From Mycolicibacterium brumae (GTDB taxonomy: Bacteria; Actinomycetota; Actinomycetes; Mycobacteriales; Mycobacteriaceae): 64,000 bases of DNA. The stretch lies in NCBI RefSeq assembly GCF_025215495.1, contig NZ_CP104302.1, positions 3,596,001 through 3,660,000 of the forward strand, read 5' to 3'. The notes below the pieces were generated by a model. The model did not search any database and was not told the origin of the DNA. It worked only from the letters and a program-made list of their open reading frames with translations. Within the stretch, counting starts at the first letter, position 1, and each line of letters starts with the position of its first letter. Below are positions 48,658 through 57,268 of this stretch, one piece after another. The position numbers were made by a program, and so were the translations under genes.

Positions 48658-48730
48658 GCGGATACGATAACTGTTTGATAACGGTGAACCAATTCAAACG
48701 GAAATAATTGGCCGACCGGCATTGTCGTGG

Positions 48731-48749
48731 GTGACCCGATTCGGGTCAC
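48731..48749. repeat. Perfect 9-bp dyad downstream of 48.8-kb gene
   Basis: GTGACCCGA-T-TCGGGTCAC, seven bases past the stop of the minus-strand membrane gene and upstream of the Rv0320-like start. There is no U-tract and the 1-base centre cannot form a normal loop, so an operator for the Rv0320-like promoter is more likely than a terminator. Confidence 0.55.
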
Positions 48750-48755
48750 AATGCG

Positions 48756-49130
48756 CTATTCGGCGGGGCCGGCGGGCGCGTCGACGAGTGCCTTGACCGG
48801 GCGAACCTTGCGGTGCTCGTCACAACGCCAGCAGTTATACGACGCGTCCTCATTCGGAATGTCATTCTCGGCGCCGCAGCGCGGGCAGACGAATCGGCGA
48901 CGGCCGTCGGCGACCTTTCGTTTCGCCGGTTCCGGATTGGCGTCGGGCTGGGCCAACAATGCGAATCCCGGCCCGAGCGGGCCCAGGAAAAACGCTGTCA
49001 CCAGGAAGAACACGATCGGATTCAAGCCACGCTTATGCGCGATCAAGGCGGCCACCGCGCCGGCGATCAGCCAGCCGATGATCAGCAGCAACAGCGTCGG
49101 GATACCCATCCCGAGGAAGGCGTCGTCCAT
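48756..49130 (-). CDS. Two-helix membrane protein with zinc ribbon
   Basis: 124 residues. Two membrane helices (about 8-30 and 38-60) are followed by a cytoplasmic tail bearing a zinc-ribbon pattern CPRCGAEN...YNCWRC (CxxC and CxxC). The N-terminal part (TLLLLIIGWLIAGAVAAL) is generic. Actinobacteria have many small membrane zinc-ribbon proteins with no known function. ATG 49130. It is upstream of the Rv0320-like gene on the same strand with a 98-base gap. Confidence 0.75.
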   Translation of the reverse strand: MDDAFLGMGIPTLLLLIIGWLIAGAVAALIAHKRGLNPIVFFLVTAFFLGPLGPGFALLAQPDANPEPAKRKVADGRRRFVCPRCGAENDIPNEDASYNCWRCDEHRKVRPVKALVDAPAGPAE

Positions 49131-49278
49131 GTTCTCCCCTGGTAGCGGTCCGCGATCGGCGGCCGGCCGGTGTGGTCGATCCCATTGTGTACGACGTCAC
49201 TGAGAGCGCCGCACACCGGTTCACAGCCGACGCCGTCACATCCCGGTCAACGCCGGAGCAAGATCACTCCCGGCGCGG

Positions 49279-51273
49279 TCACCCGCCGAAGGAGAAATCG
49301 GGCAGTTCGAAGATCCCGGAGTCCGTGCTCGACGAGCTCGAGCCCGACGAATCCGACGACGACGAGCCCGAGGAATCCGAGGACGACGCCGGCGGCTCGA
49401 CCGGCGTCACCGGCTCCTGCACGGGAGCCTGGGCCGGCTCCTGCACCGGGGCTTGGACCGGCTCCTGCACGGGCGCTTGGACCGGCTCCTGAACCGGTGC
49501 GGGCTGCACGGGTTCGGGAACGGTCTGCACAGGCTGCTGCGGCTGCGCGTCCGAGCTGCCGGAACCGTCCGACGAGCTGGCGGGCGCGCTGGTCGGCGCG
49601 GGCACGCTGCTGGGCTCCGGCGCGGCGGCGCTGGTGGGCGCGGGGGCCTGGGTCGTCTCCGGGGCGCTGCTGGGCTCCGCCGACGGCCGGGACCGCTCGC
49701 TGGGCTTCGGCGATTCGCTCGTCTGCGGTTCTTCGCTGGGCGTCGGGGTCGACGACGTCGACCGCTCGCTCGGCTTCGTCTGCTCGCTCGATGTGGCCGA
49801 CTCACTCGGCTTGGTTTCCTCGCTGGAGGTCGCCGATTCGCTGGAGGTAGCCGACTCGCTGGGCTTGGCCGGCGCGCTGGTGGTGGATTCGCCGCTGGGC
49901 GTGGCCTCGTCGCTGGGGGTGACCGAATCGCTGGGATCGACCCCGGTGGAGCCATCCGTGCCGTCGTCGTCGGGCAGCACGACGTCCTCGTCGACCGGCG
50001 GTTTCGGCTTCGGCTTGGGCGCGAAGATGTCGGTGACGTTGTTGACGGTCTCCAGCACGGTCGGGATGTGCTGGGTGTGGCGCAGCGCCTGACCGATGAT
50101 CAGCGGCGTCCAGATGTCGGCGCCGGGATTGACCGCGGCGGGGGCGGTGACGCCGGGGATCGTCGCGGCGGGGATCGGCGCGCCGTTGCCGACGGTCATC
50201 GCGCCGTCGGGGAAGACCCGCACGGTCTGCGTGGCGGCGTTGGTGGCGAGGTTCGAGCTGCGGCTCAGCGCCACCGGTTGGAACGTGCGCACCGCTTCGG
50301 TCGCGTTCGGCGGCGGCAGCTCCTCGACCATGGTCCAGGCCGGGCCGTCGGGTTGCACGCCCTGACCGGGCGCCATCGGGAAGTACTTGCCGGGAACGGC
50401 GTCCTGCTGCAGCCGGATCGCCTGCTCCGACGCCGTCGGCCGGACGCTCACGGCGACCGTGACGGCCAGCAGGGCGCATCCGACGATCACCACCCCCGCG
50501 ACCATGCTGCCCAGCAGCAGCGGGCCGCGGGTGCTGCCCGGTTCGTCGTCGGCGACATCCTCCAGGTAATCGACGTCGTCGGGCGGCGGGAAGTCGTAGT
50601 CGGCGACGGGCGTTCCGCCGTCCGCCTGCGAGTACGCCAGGTCGTTCTGCTCGGTGTTCGATTTCGCGTCGACCGGAATGGCGTAGGTGCCCTCGGGGTC
50701 CGTCGGGGCGGCCGGCGCGAGTCCGGTCGGCGCGTCCGCGGCCAGCGCGTCGGTTGCCGGGGCCAGCCCGGTCGCATCCGGATCCAGCGCGTCGGTCACC
50801 GGCGCCAAGCCCGTCACTTCGGGATCGGCGGCCGGGGCCAGCCCGGTGGCCTCGGGATCGGTGACCGGCGCCAAGCCGGTGGCCTCCGGATCCACCGCGG
50901 GGGCCAATCCGGTGGCGGCCTGCAGCGCCGCGGTCCGGGCTGCCCCGAGCGCCAGTTCGCCGGTCTCGCCGGCGGCCGCCAGCGCGTCGGCGCGGGGCAC
51001 CGACACCACGTTCGCCAGCCCGGCGGTGACGAATTCGCCACTCAGCCGCTCGGCGAGGTCGGCGTCCGAGCAGACCAGCCGGGTGGTGACCAGCCGGTGC
51101 CCGCCCTCGGCGACGATCCGATTGGTGTCGGCGACCTGGGTGACCAACGCGGACAGCGGCTGCCCGAGCAGGTCGACGTCGGCTTGGTCGATGAGTGTGA
51201 CTCCGTCGGAGGCGTCGAGCATCGCAATGCGACCCCGGCTGCCCTCAACCGACACACCGAGCATGAGTTCCAT
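49279..51273 (-). CDS. DUF7159-like membrane protein with TGLAP linker and Ser/Pro tail
   Basis: 664 residues. A short N-domain (MELMLGVSVEGSRGRIAMLD, about 1-115) is shorter than in the 41.7-kb relative. Six TGLAP[AV] repeats occupy 119-190, then NDLAYSQADGG (LAYS at 212-215), an acidic stretch, one membrane helix (about 251-277, followed by VSVRPTA), an outer folded-looking part (280-400), and a long tail of SES/SEETKPSES units and PVQEPVQAP repeats ending SFSGG-like. The start is the ATG at 51273. Function unknown; probably wall-spanning. It is divergent from the RDD operon. Confidence 0.8.
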   Translation of the reverse strand: MELMLGVSVEGSRGRIAMLDASDGVTLIDQADVDLLGQPLSALVTQVADTNRIVAEGGHRLVTTRLVCSDADLAERLSGEFVTAGLANVVSVPRADALAAAGETGELALGAARTAALQAATGLAPAVDPEATGLAPVTDPEATGLAPAADPEVTGLAPVTDALDPDATGLAPATDALAADAPTGLAPAAPTDPEGTYAIPVDAKSNTEQNDLAYSQADGGTPVADYDFPPPDDVDYLEDVADDEPGSTRGPLLLGSMVAGVVIVGCALLAVTVAVSVRPTASEQAIRLQQDAVPGKYFPMAPGQGVQPDGPAWTMVEELPPPNATEAVRTFQPVALSRSSNLATNAATQTVRVFPDGAMTVGNGAPIPAATIPGVTAPAAVNPGADIWTPLIIGQALRHTQHIPTVLETVNNVTDIFAPKPKPKPPVDEDVVLPDDDGTDGSTGVDPSDSVTPSDEATPSGESTTSAPAKPSESATSSESATSSEETKPSESATSSEQTKPSERSTSSTPTPSEEPQTSESPKPSERSRPSAEPSSAPETTQAPAPTSAAAPEPSSVPAPTSAPASSSDGSGSSDAQPQQPVQTVPEPVQPAPVQEPVQAPVQEPVQAPVQEPAQAPVQEPVTPVEPPASSSDSSGSSSSDSSGSSSSSTDSGIFELPDFSFGG

Positions 51274-51463
51274 GCAGTTCGCCCCTCGCAACCGACCGCC
51301 TGACGCGGTTCACGTCTTCGGTTTCACTGTAGTCCGGGCGGGCTCGGCGCACTTTGCCCGCTGCTTTGAGTTTTCGTCCCCGCAGCCCGGCTTGTTACCG
51401 GCGAGGAACCCGTCAAACTAGGGTTTGCCGGAAAGCCCCGATCGAAAGGCGTCACCGCACACC

Positions 51464-52030
51464 ATGTCCGAGCTCTCGCAGGCACGCTGGTGCGCGCAGT
51501 GCGGGGCTGCGCTGGGGCACACCGAGCTGTATTGCCCGTCCTGCGGCGCCGAAACCGGCACCTCACAGCTCCCGGCCGACGGCATCCGCCCGGCCGGCCG
51601 GTCGGTGCGGTGCGCCGCCTACCTGATGGACGTCGCCGCGATGATCGTCCCGGCGTTCCCCCTGTCGATCACGGCCGCGCTGCTGGATGTGCCCGAGGTG
51701 GTCTCCATGGTGGTGCCGCTGGCGTTCGTGGCGGTCTGGCTGTGGATGCAGATCTGGCTGGGGCTGATGGGCCAGTCCGCAGGCAAGGCGATGCTCGGTC
51801 TGCGGCTGGTCAACGCCGACAATCGCCCGCCCGGATTCGGTCCGACGGTGCTGCGCAGCCTGATCTTCGTCGGCACCCTGGGGTTGGCGGCGTTGCCGAT
51901 GCTGGCCAGCCCCACTCCCCGGCCAGGCCTGCACGACCGGCTGACCGGTTTGACGGTCATCGACGTCGCGGCCGGAGCCAACCCGCTCGGGGACCGGCCG
52001 CACCCGGCGCTGCGGAAGGCCCAGCCATGA
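51464..52030 (+). CDS. Zinc-ribbon RDD-family membrane protein
   Basis: 188 residues. An N-terminal zinc ribbon (WCAQCGAALG...YCPSCGAETG) is followed by an RDD domain with RSVRCAAYLMDVAAM, two to three helices, the GQSAGKAMLGLRLVN box and LHDRLTGLTVID. RDD proteins are small polytopic proteins of unclear function, some linked to ion exchange. ATG 51464 preferred over the 51425 start. The stop overlaps the next ATG (ATGA). Confidence 0.85.
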   Translation: MSELSQARWCAQCGAALGHTELYCPSCGAETGTSQLPADGIRPAGRSVRCAAYLMDVAAMIVPAFPLSITAALLDVPEVVSMVVPLAFVAVWLWMQIWLGLMGQSAGKAMLGLRLVNADNRPPGFGPTVLRSLIFVGTLGLAALPMLASPTPRPGLHDRLTGLTVIDVAAGANPLGDRPHPALRKAQP

Positions 52031-52878
52031 CGACCCCGGTGACCAATCCCCGCGCGCCGGTGATCCTGGCCATGTCCGCGCTGGCGCTGACGGTGCTGGT
52101 GTTGACCGCGCTGGTGACCGTCGTGCTCAGCTACGGGCCCGAGCAGCCCGAGGCCGCGCCCGAGCCGGAGGCCGTGCTGATCGGGGTCAACGCGGTCAGT
52201 GAGCCGTTCACCTCGTCGGTGCTGAGCACCGCGGTGCTGCTGTCGGAACCGGCGCAGGCCAAGGCAGCCGAGTTGCGCCAGCAGCTGCCAGTCTCGCCGC
52301 GGCGCGGGGTGCGCCCGGCTTCGGGTCGTCAGCCCGGCCTGTACGGCGTCGGCGCCGTCGCCCCGTGCGACGTGGTGGCGCTGGCCAACGACCTGGACGC
52401 CAATCCCGGGACGGCCACACCGTGGGGCCTGGCGCTGGGCCTGACGCCCGAGCAGCTGCCGTTCTACCTGAACACGCTGACTCCGGTGGTGCTGCTCAAC
52501 GACAGTTGGGTCACCCTGCACACGCCGTCCGGGCCCGAACAGGCGGTGCTGGCCGCGGGCACCGCGGTGCTGGTCGACGCGCTCGGCGTGCCCCGGACGC
52601 ACTGCGCCTCCGGTTCCCCGCTGAGCCCGCCGGTCGACGCCGACCTGGGTGGCTACCGGCTGACCGGCACGACCTGGGACTACTTCGCCCGCACCGAGGT
52701 CGTCGTCGTCAAATACGCGGCCGAGGACCACGCCGGCCCGGTCACCGAGTTCACCCTGCTCAATATCGACGACGGGCAGCAGGTGACCCGTCCGGTGGGC
52801 CGCAGCATCGACCTGGGCGGCGAGACGAAACCACTTCCGGACCCCGCGGTCATGAACATCGCTTTCCAGCCGCGCTAG
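52027..52878 (+). CDS. DUF6777-like exported/membrane-anchored protein
   Basis: 283 residues. One N-terminal membrane helix (about 12-37) precedes an extracytoplasmic domain. The segment YLNTLTPVVLLNDSWVTLHT, then QAVLAAGTAVLVDALGVPRTHCASGSPLSPP, follows the DUF6777 pattern, including the conserved Cys. Two Cys (APCDVV and THCASG) could pair outside the cell. It is coupled to the RDD gene by ATGA overlap. Role unknown; probably envelope. Confidence 0.75.
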   Translation: MTTPVTNPRAPVILAMSALALTVLVLTALVTVVLSYGPEQPEAAPEPEAVLIGVNAVSEPFTSSVLSTAVLLSEPAQAKAAELRQQLPVSPRRGVRPASGRQPGLYGVGAVAPCDVVALANDLDANPGTATPWGLALGLTPEQLPFYLNTLTPVVLLNDSWVTLHTPSGPEQAVLAAGTAVLVDALGVPRTHCASGSPLSPPVDADLGGYRLTGTTWDYFARTEVVVVKYAAEDHAGPVTEFTLLNIDDGQQVTRPVGRSIDLGGETKPLPDPAVMNIAFQPR

Positions 52879-52911
52879 CCTACGAATATCGACAACCCAA
52901 GGGGCACCCTC

Positions 52912-54549
52912 GTGCACGAGACAACGACGCCGAACCGGCGGCCCGACGCCATCCGGGACGGCCTCGGCGCGGCGTTCGCGCTGCTGGCGCTGCTGCTGCC
53001 GTGGAACGTCCGGTTCGGATTGACCATCGAGGGCAGCGCGCACTGGATGTTCGCGCTGCTGATCATCGCGACGCTGGGAGTCTGGGCCTCGGCGCTGATC
53101 ACCCATCGTCGGCTCGGTGAGGACGCGCAGCCCGAAAGTCTGTCCCGGCTGCGGTTGCTGCTGAGCACCCCGTATCTGCTGCTGGCCACCGCGGCGGTGC
53201 TGTTCAGCCTGATCGGGTCGATCGCGCTGGGCGGCAGCGGTGTCGTCGCCCCGGGCGTCGGTCCGGGAGTCTGGTTCGGCGTCGCCGGAGCGTTGCTGTG
53301 CGCGCAGCCGGTGTTCGGCGGCGGGACGACGTCGGGCCGCTGGTCGCGCAGCGCCCGGATGATCACCGACGTGTCCGTCGGCCTGGCGGTGCTGGCGGTG
53401 CTGTTCACGCTGTACTGGCGGCTGCGACGGGTGGTCCCGGACATCGTCGCCGGCGAGGCGGTCGGCCAGAACCTGGCCGTGACGGTGGCCTTCCTGCTCT
53501 ACAGCGCGGTCGCGCTGGCGCCGATCCTGGTGGCCGCCCGCTGGATGCGTTCCGGCGAGGAGTCCGACCGATTGGTGGTCACCCTGCTGGGCGCGTCCAC
53601 GCTGGTGGCCGGCGCCCTGGTGTGGTGGCTGCCGACCGGCCGCGAGATCGACGGCTTCCACGGCATCGCGCAGAACACCGGCGTGGCGACGGTCGGGTTC
53701 CAGGGTTACCTGGCCTGGGTCGCGGTGGCGGCCATCGTCGGACCACTGGCGTTGCTGCGGGCGGTCGGCCGGTCCGCGTCGGGAAACCTGGCCTGGCAGA
53801 ACGCGACCCGCAAGGCGCTGCTGCTGATCGCGGTGTGGTCGGCGGGCTCGGCCATCCTGCGGATCACCGACCTGGTGACCGCCGGCACGTTGGGGCTGCC
53901 GGTCATGCCGTTCGACCAGACCGCGATGCTGGCATTCGACGCGCTCACCGCGCTGCTGGCCGGCTGGGTCGCGCGCAACGGCTATGACAGCCTGCCGAAG
54001 CTCGGGATGCGGGCGGTGCTGGTCGGACTGGTCACCCTGACGGTGTGCCGGGTGGTGCTCGGCATCGTCCTGGTGCCGCGGGTCGAGTCCTTCGCACCGA
54101 CCGAGTACGACGACATCTTCGGCAACGACCTCTACCAGCAGATCACCTCGACGTTCGACGTGGTGTTGTGTGTGCTCGCCGCCGCGGTGCTGGGCCTGGC
54201 GCTGACGGTTCTGGGTCGCAGCCCCCGCAAACGCGTCACCGCGGGTGCGGGTGCGCGTCGTACTGCTCCGGCAGGCGCGCCCGGTTCTTCCGCGGCTTCC
54301 CCGGCCCCGGCTGCGTCGGCCGCAGCTGCGTCGGCCCCAGCTGCGCCGGCCCCAGCTGCGTCGGCCGCGCCACCTGTGTCGCGGACCGCCGAGCAGCCAC
54401 GGATCGCCGGTCCCGCCATCGCCCGCCCGGCCGTGAGTTCCCAATCCGAACCCTCTGCGCCACAAGCGGATTCGCCGGCGAGCCTGCCCGAGGACGATGC
54501 GCCCCGGATCGCCGGACCGAAGATCGCCCGGCCTACCGAGACGGAGTGA
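52912..54549 (+). CDS. Polytopic membrane protein with Ala/Pro tail
   Basis: 545 residues. About 10-12 membrane helices fill residues 15-435, with family-like loops such as MRSGEESDRLVV and FAPTEYDDIFGNDLYQQ. A cytoplasmic Ala/Ser/Pro tail ends with two RIAGP[AK]IARP boxes. No transporter signature is recognised. GTG start 33 bases after the DUF6777 gene, and the next start is four bases after its stop, so it belongs to the same operon. Confidence 0.75.
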   Translation: MHETTTPNRRPDAIRDGLGAAFALLALLLPWNVRFGLTIEGSAHWMFALLIIATLGVWASALITHRRLGEDAQPESLSRLRLLLSTPYLLLATAAVLFSLIGSIALGGSGVVAPGVGPGVWFGVAGALLCAQPVFGGGTTSGRWSRSARMITDVSVGLAVLAVLFTLYWRLRRVVPDIVAGEAVGQNLAVTVAFLLYSAVALAPILVAARWMRSGEESDRLVVTLLGASTLVAGALVWWLPTGREIDGFHGIAQNTGVATVGFQGYLAWVAVAAIVGPLALLRAVGRSASGNLAWQNATRKALLLIAVWSAGSAILRITDLVTAGTLGLPVMPFDQTAMLAFDALTALLAGWVARNGYDSLPKLGMRAVLVGLVTLTVCRVVLGIVLVPRVESFAPTEYDDIFGNDLYQQITSTFDVVLCVLAAAVLGLALTVLGRSPRKRVTAGAGARRTAPAGAPGSSAASPAPAASAAAASAPAAPAPAASAAPPVSRTAEQPRIAGPAIARPAVSSQSEPSAPQADSPASLPEDDAPRIAGPKIARPTETE

Positions 54550-54553
54550 GGCG

Positions 54554-54871
54554 ATGACCGAATTGGTGACCCTGCACAACGGCGCCACCGTGGCCGAACT
54601 GGCCGACGGTTCCACCGTGGTCTCCATGCCCGACGGCAGCACCGTCATCACGGTGCTGGGCCGCACCTGGCGGGGCCACCGCCGCACCATCGGGGTGTTC
54701 TCCAGCACCGACGGTCAGTCTCGCTGGATTCCCGCGGTGGACGCGAACACCATGGCGGTGATCGGCACGGCGACGGGGTTCGTGGCCGCGCTGATCGGAA
54801 CGCTCGCGGTATTGAGGCGGCCGCCGTGGCCGGACCTATCCGCCAGAACCAGCTTTGAGCGGCGAAAATAG
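54554..54871 (+). CDS. Small single-pass membrane protein
   Basis: 105 residues. A beta-rich N-terminal part (LVTLHNGATVAELADGSTVV, repeated DGSTV) with W/R-rich RTWRGHRRTIG is followed by one membrane helix near 73-92. ATG 54554 with GAGTGAGG upstream. It closes the RDD-DUF6777 operon. No known domain. Confidence 0.65.
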   Translation: MTELVTLHNGATVAELADGSTVVSMPDGSTVITVLGRTWRGHRRTIGVFSSTDGQSRWIPAVDANTMAVIGTATGFVAALIGTLAVLRRPPWPDLSARTSFERRK

Positions 54872-54992
54872 AGCTTCCTTTGCAGAACTGACGCGGCGCT
54901 ACGGTTTTGAGTTGCACTGCTACGGTTTATCTGTCATAGTTGCCGCATCAGCGCAGCGGAACACGCGGCGCACCGGCAACAAGGAGACCGAC

Positions 54993-55349
54993 ATGAGCGC
55001 CGCAGCCACCCTCGCCCAGACCGTCGATTCCTCGGATTCGACCAGTTCGGACCGCATTGAGCCGCAGTTCCGGATCGAACTCGTCCGGCACATCGGCCTG
55101 GTCCTCACGAGCTACACCGAGCGCTACAGTTTCACCGGCAGTTACCGCGAATGCCAGGACGAGATCGATTTTGTTCAGCGGCAGAACCGTCGCACCGGGT
55201 GGTGGAGCCCCCGGTCGGCCTACCGCGACAACCCCGCCGCGCTGGCCGCCAACAACGCCGCCCGCACCGCGCTGGCCCGCGAAGCCGCCCGGGCTTTCGG
55301 GCACCCGTCGGCTTGGCGGCCCCAGAACGACGAGCTCGTCGCCGCCTGA
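54993..55349 (+). CDS. Hypothetical protein, Arg/Asn-rich
   Basis: 118 residues. A disordered Ser/Asp N-terminus leads to RIELVRHIGLVLTSYTERYSF and a basic Asn/Ala C-terminal half (NRRTGWWSPRSAYRDN, NNAARTALAREAARAFG). The start ATG is fixed by AAGGAG. No family recognised and no partner implied by context; small mycobacterial orphan. Confidence 0.6.
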   Translation: MSAAATLAQTVDSSDSTSSDRIEPQFRIELVRHIGLVLTSYTERYSFTGSYRECQDEIDFVQRQNRRTGWWSPRSAYRDNPAALAANNAARTALAREAARAFGHPSAWRPQNDELVAA

Positions 55350-55410
55350 CGCGACGAGCGCTTCCGGATCATCGGTCCGCGTTCGCAGGGAGCTGACGGA
55401 TGCGAGAGGT

Positions 55411-55508
55411 GGTGGCGGGACTGCTCATCGACTCAGAAACCAGGCACGCTTGTGAGAACTGGTGGCGGAACCGCCCATCGACTGAGAAGCCAGGCGCGCT
55501 TGTGAGAA
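55411..55508. repeat. Two-copy tandem repeat, about 50-bp unit
   Basis: GGTGGCGGGACTGCTCATCG... (55411-55458) and GGTGGCGGAACCGCCCATCG... (55461-55508) align across 48 bases with few changes. The words GATGCGAG and GGTGG recur on either side. The surrounding gap 55350-55803 holds no supported gene; near 55760-55800 a short GGGAACACCGG repeat is also visible. Confidence 0.75.
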
Positions 55509-55803
55509 ACCACGGATGCGAGTGAGAGCTGAGGGCGGCCGCTCTGCGTCGAATGGAACGTGGTGGCGGCCACAAGACGCAAAACCGCCCTGGTGTTCCA
55601 CACGACGGAGAACCGCCGCCGTGGCGTCTCACTGACCTACCTCATGTCTCAAATGCATCCCAGAGATCTCAGTCGATGAGGCGCCCGGCGTCATGTCCCC
55701 AAAAGCCTCCTTGAGGGGCCTCGCTCACGCCCAATCCGGCCCGCGAACACCGGGAACGGCGTGAACAGCGGGCCCGGGAACACCGGGAACACCGGCAACA
55801 CAG

Positions 55804-57174
55804 CTACTCCCCCAGTGCGAGCACCTCGGCGAACCCCTCCACCAGGCAGCGGTGGAAAACATCGGCGTCGGGAACAGCTCCGGCGTCGACGTCGATGCCG
55901 AACGCGCAGGTGTCGACGTAGCTGAGCAGGGTGACGTTGACGGCGGCGCCGATCGTCGGGCCGAAGGCGAACTGCTCGACGACCCGCGCCCCGGCCAGGT
56001 ACACCGGCACCGGGATGCCCGGCACATCGCTGGCCAGGAAGTCGACATTGGTCAGCACCGAGCCGAGGATCGGCCGCGGCACCAGGTTCAGCGCGCCGGC
56101 GATCAGCTGGGTGTAGGGCAGCGAGCGCTCGCCACGGACCCGTCGCACCCGGCGGTGGATCCGTTCGATCCGGCGGCCCGGATCCGGCTCGCCGGCCGGC
56201 ACATCGAACCGCATCAGCGTTATGTGGTTGCCGCCCATGGCATCTGCCTCGGAACGCAGACTGATCGGCATCGTCAGGTGCAGATCGCCGATGGGCGAGT
56301 CGTGATGCTCGTGGTAGCGCCGCAGGCCGCCGGTCACCCCAGCCAGAAACGCGTCGTTGAGCGCCGCGCCGCGGGCGTGCGCCACCTCGCGCAGCACCGA
56401 CAACGGCGCGGTGTGGGTGGACAGTTCACGCCGCAGCGTGCGCTCCCGCATCAGCGGTGAGCCCTTGCGGTTGATCGGGCGGACCGTGCGGTACACCGAC
56501 GCGGCCGTCTCGGCCGCCGAACCCGCCGCACCCAGCGGATCCCGCAGACTGTCGGCCAGCAGCCGCGGCGCCGCGGTCAGCGCCCCGGTCAGCGCCGACC
56601 CCAGCAATCCCGCGCCGTAGCGCAGCGTCTCGCGGTACTCGCCCCAGCGGTCCAGCAGTCCGAGGGCGCCCGGTTCGTCGGGCAGTTCGGGCGTCGGCGC
56701 GTCCGCGGTCAGGTCGAACAACAGCATCCCGATCTGCACGCCGCCCATCCCGTCGGTCAGCGCGTGATGCAGCTTGATGATCAGCGCGGATCGGCCCTCG
56801 GGCAGGCCGTCGACCATGGTCACCCGCCACAGCGGACGGGCGGTGTCGAAGGATTCCATCGCCTCCACCCGGCACATCGCCAGCACCGTGTCGATATCGG
56901 AGGTCCCGGGTTCCGGCGCCGAAACCCGGCGCAGGTGGTAATCCAGGTCGAAGTCCTGATCGGGATCCCAGCGCGGCGGGGCCAGCACCGGGGACGCCAC
57001 CACCTTCTGCCGGAACGCCGGCAGCACCCGGGTGATCCGGTCGAACCGCAGCCGCACCGCGTCCCAATCCGGCGTCTTGTCCAGGATCAGCAGGCTGACG
57101 ATCGTCGAACGCAGCCGCGGATCAGCCTCCATGGCCCAGGTGAAAGCGTCCGCATTGGTCATGAACTCAGCCAT
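55804..57174 (-). CDS. Wax ester synthase/diacylglycerol acyltransferase (WS/DGAT)
   Basis: 456 residues, normal for the family. The catalytic HHxxxDG is HHALTDG at 136-142. The N-terminal NADAFTWAMEADPRLRSTIV and the C-terminal NVDFLASDVPGIPVPVYLAGA (cited in part) match. It should transfer an acyl group from acyl-CoA to diacylglycerol or alcohol, giving storage triacylglycerol or wax. Start ATG 57174 has AGGAGG close upstream. It lies 94 bases after the Hsp70-like gene on the same strand. Substrate preference cannot be told from sequence. Confidence 0.93.
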   Translation of the reverse strand: MAEFMTNADAFTWAMEADPRLRSTIVSLLILDKTPDWDAVRLRFDRITRVLPAFRQKVVASPVLAPPRWDPDQDFDLDYHLRRVSAPEPGTSDIDTVLAMCRVEAMESFDTARPLWRVTMVDGLPEGRSALIIKLHHALTDGMGGVQIGMLLFDLTADAPTPELPDEPGALGLLDRWGEYRETLRYGAGLLGSALTGALTAAPRLLADSLRDPLGAAGSAAETAASVYRTVRPINRKGSPLMRERTLRRELSTHTAPLSVLREVAHARGAALNDAFLAGVTGGLRRYHEHHDSPIGDLHLTMPISLRSEADAMGGNHITLMRFDVPAGEPDPGRRIERIHRRVRRVRGERSLPYTQLIAGALNLVPRPILGSVLTNVDFLASDVPGIPVPVYLAGARVVEQFAFGPTIGAAVNVTLLSYVDTCAFGIDVDAGAVPDADVFHRCLVEGFAEVLALGE

Positions 57175-57268
57175 CGATCCTCCTGCGCCCAACCTAAGGC
57201 CCGGCGCTGAAATCAACGGCGGTTTAGGACCTTTCGACGACGAACGGTCCCCCGATCGGTGACCGAAG

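Noticed and set aside
51619..54708. 1029-codon minus-strand frame
   Set aside because: Antisense to the RDD, DUF6777 and membrane genes; dominated by Arg/Gln/His, no ribosome site or motif.
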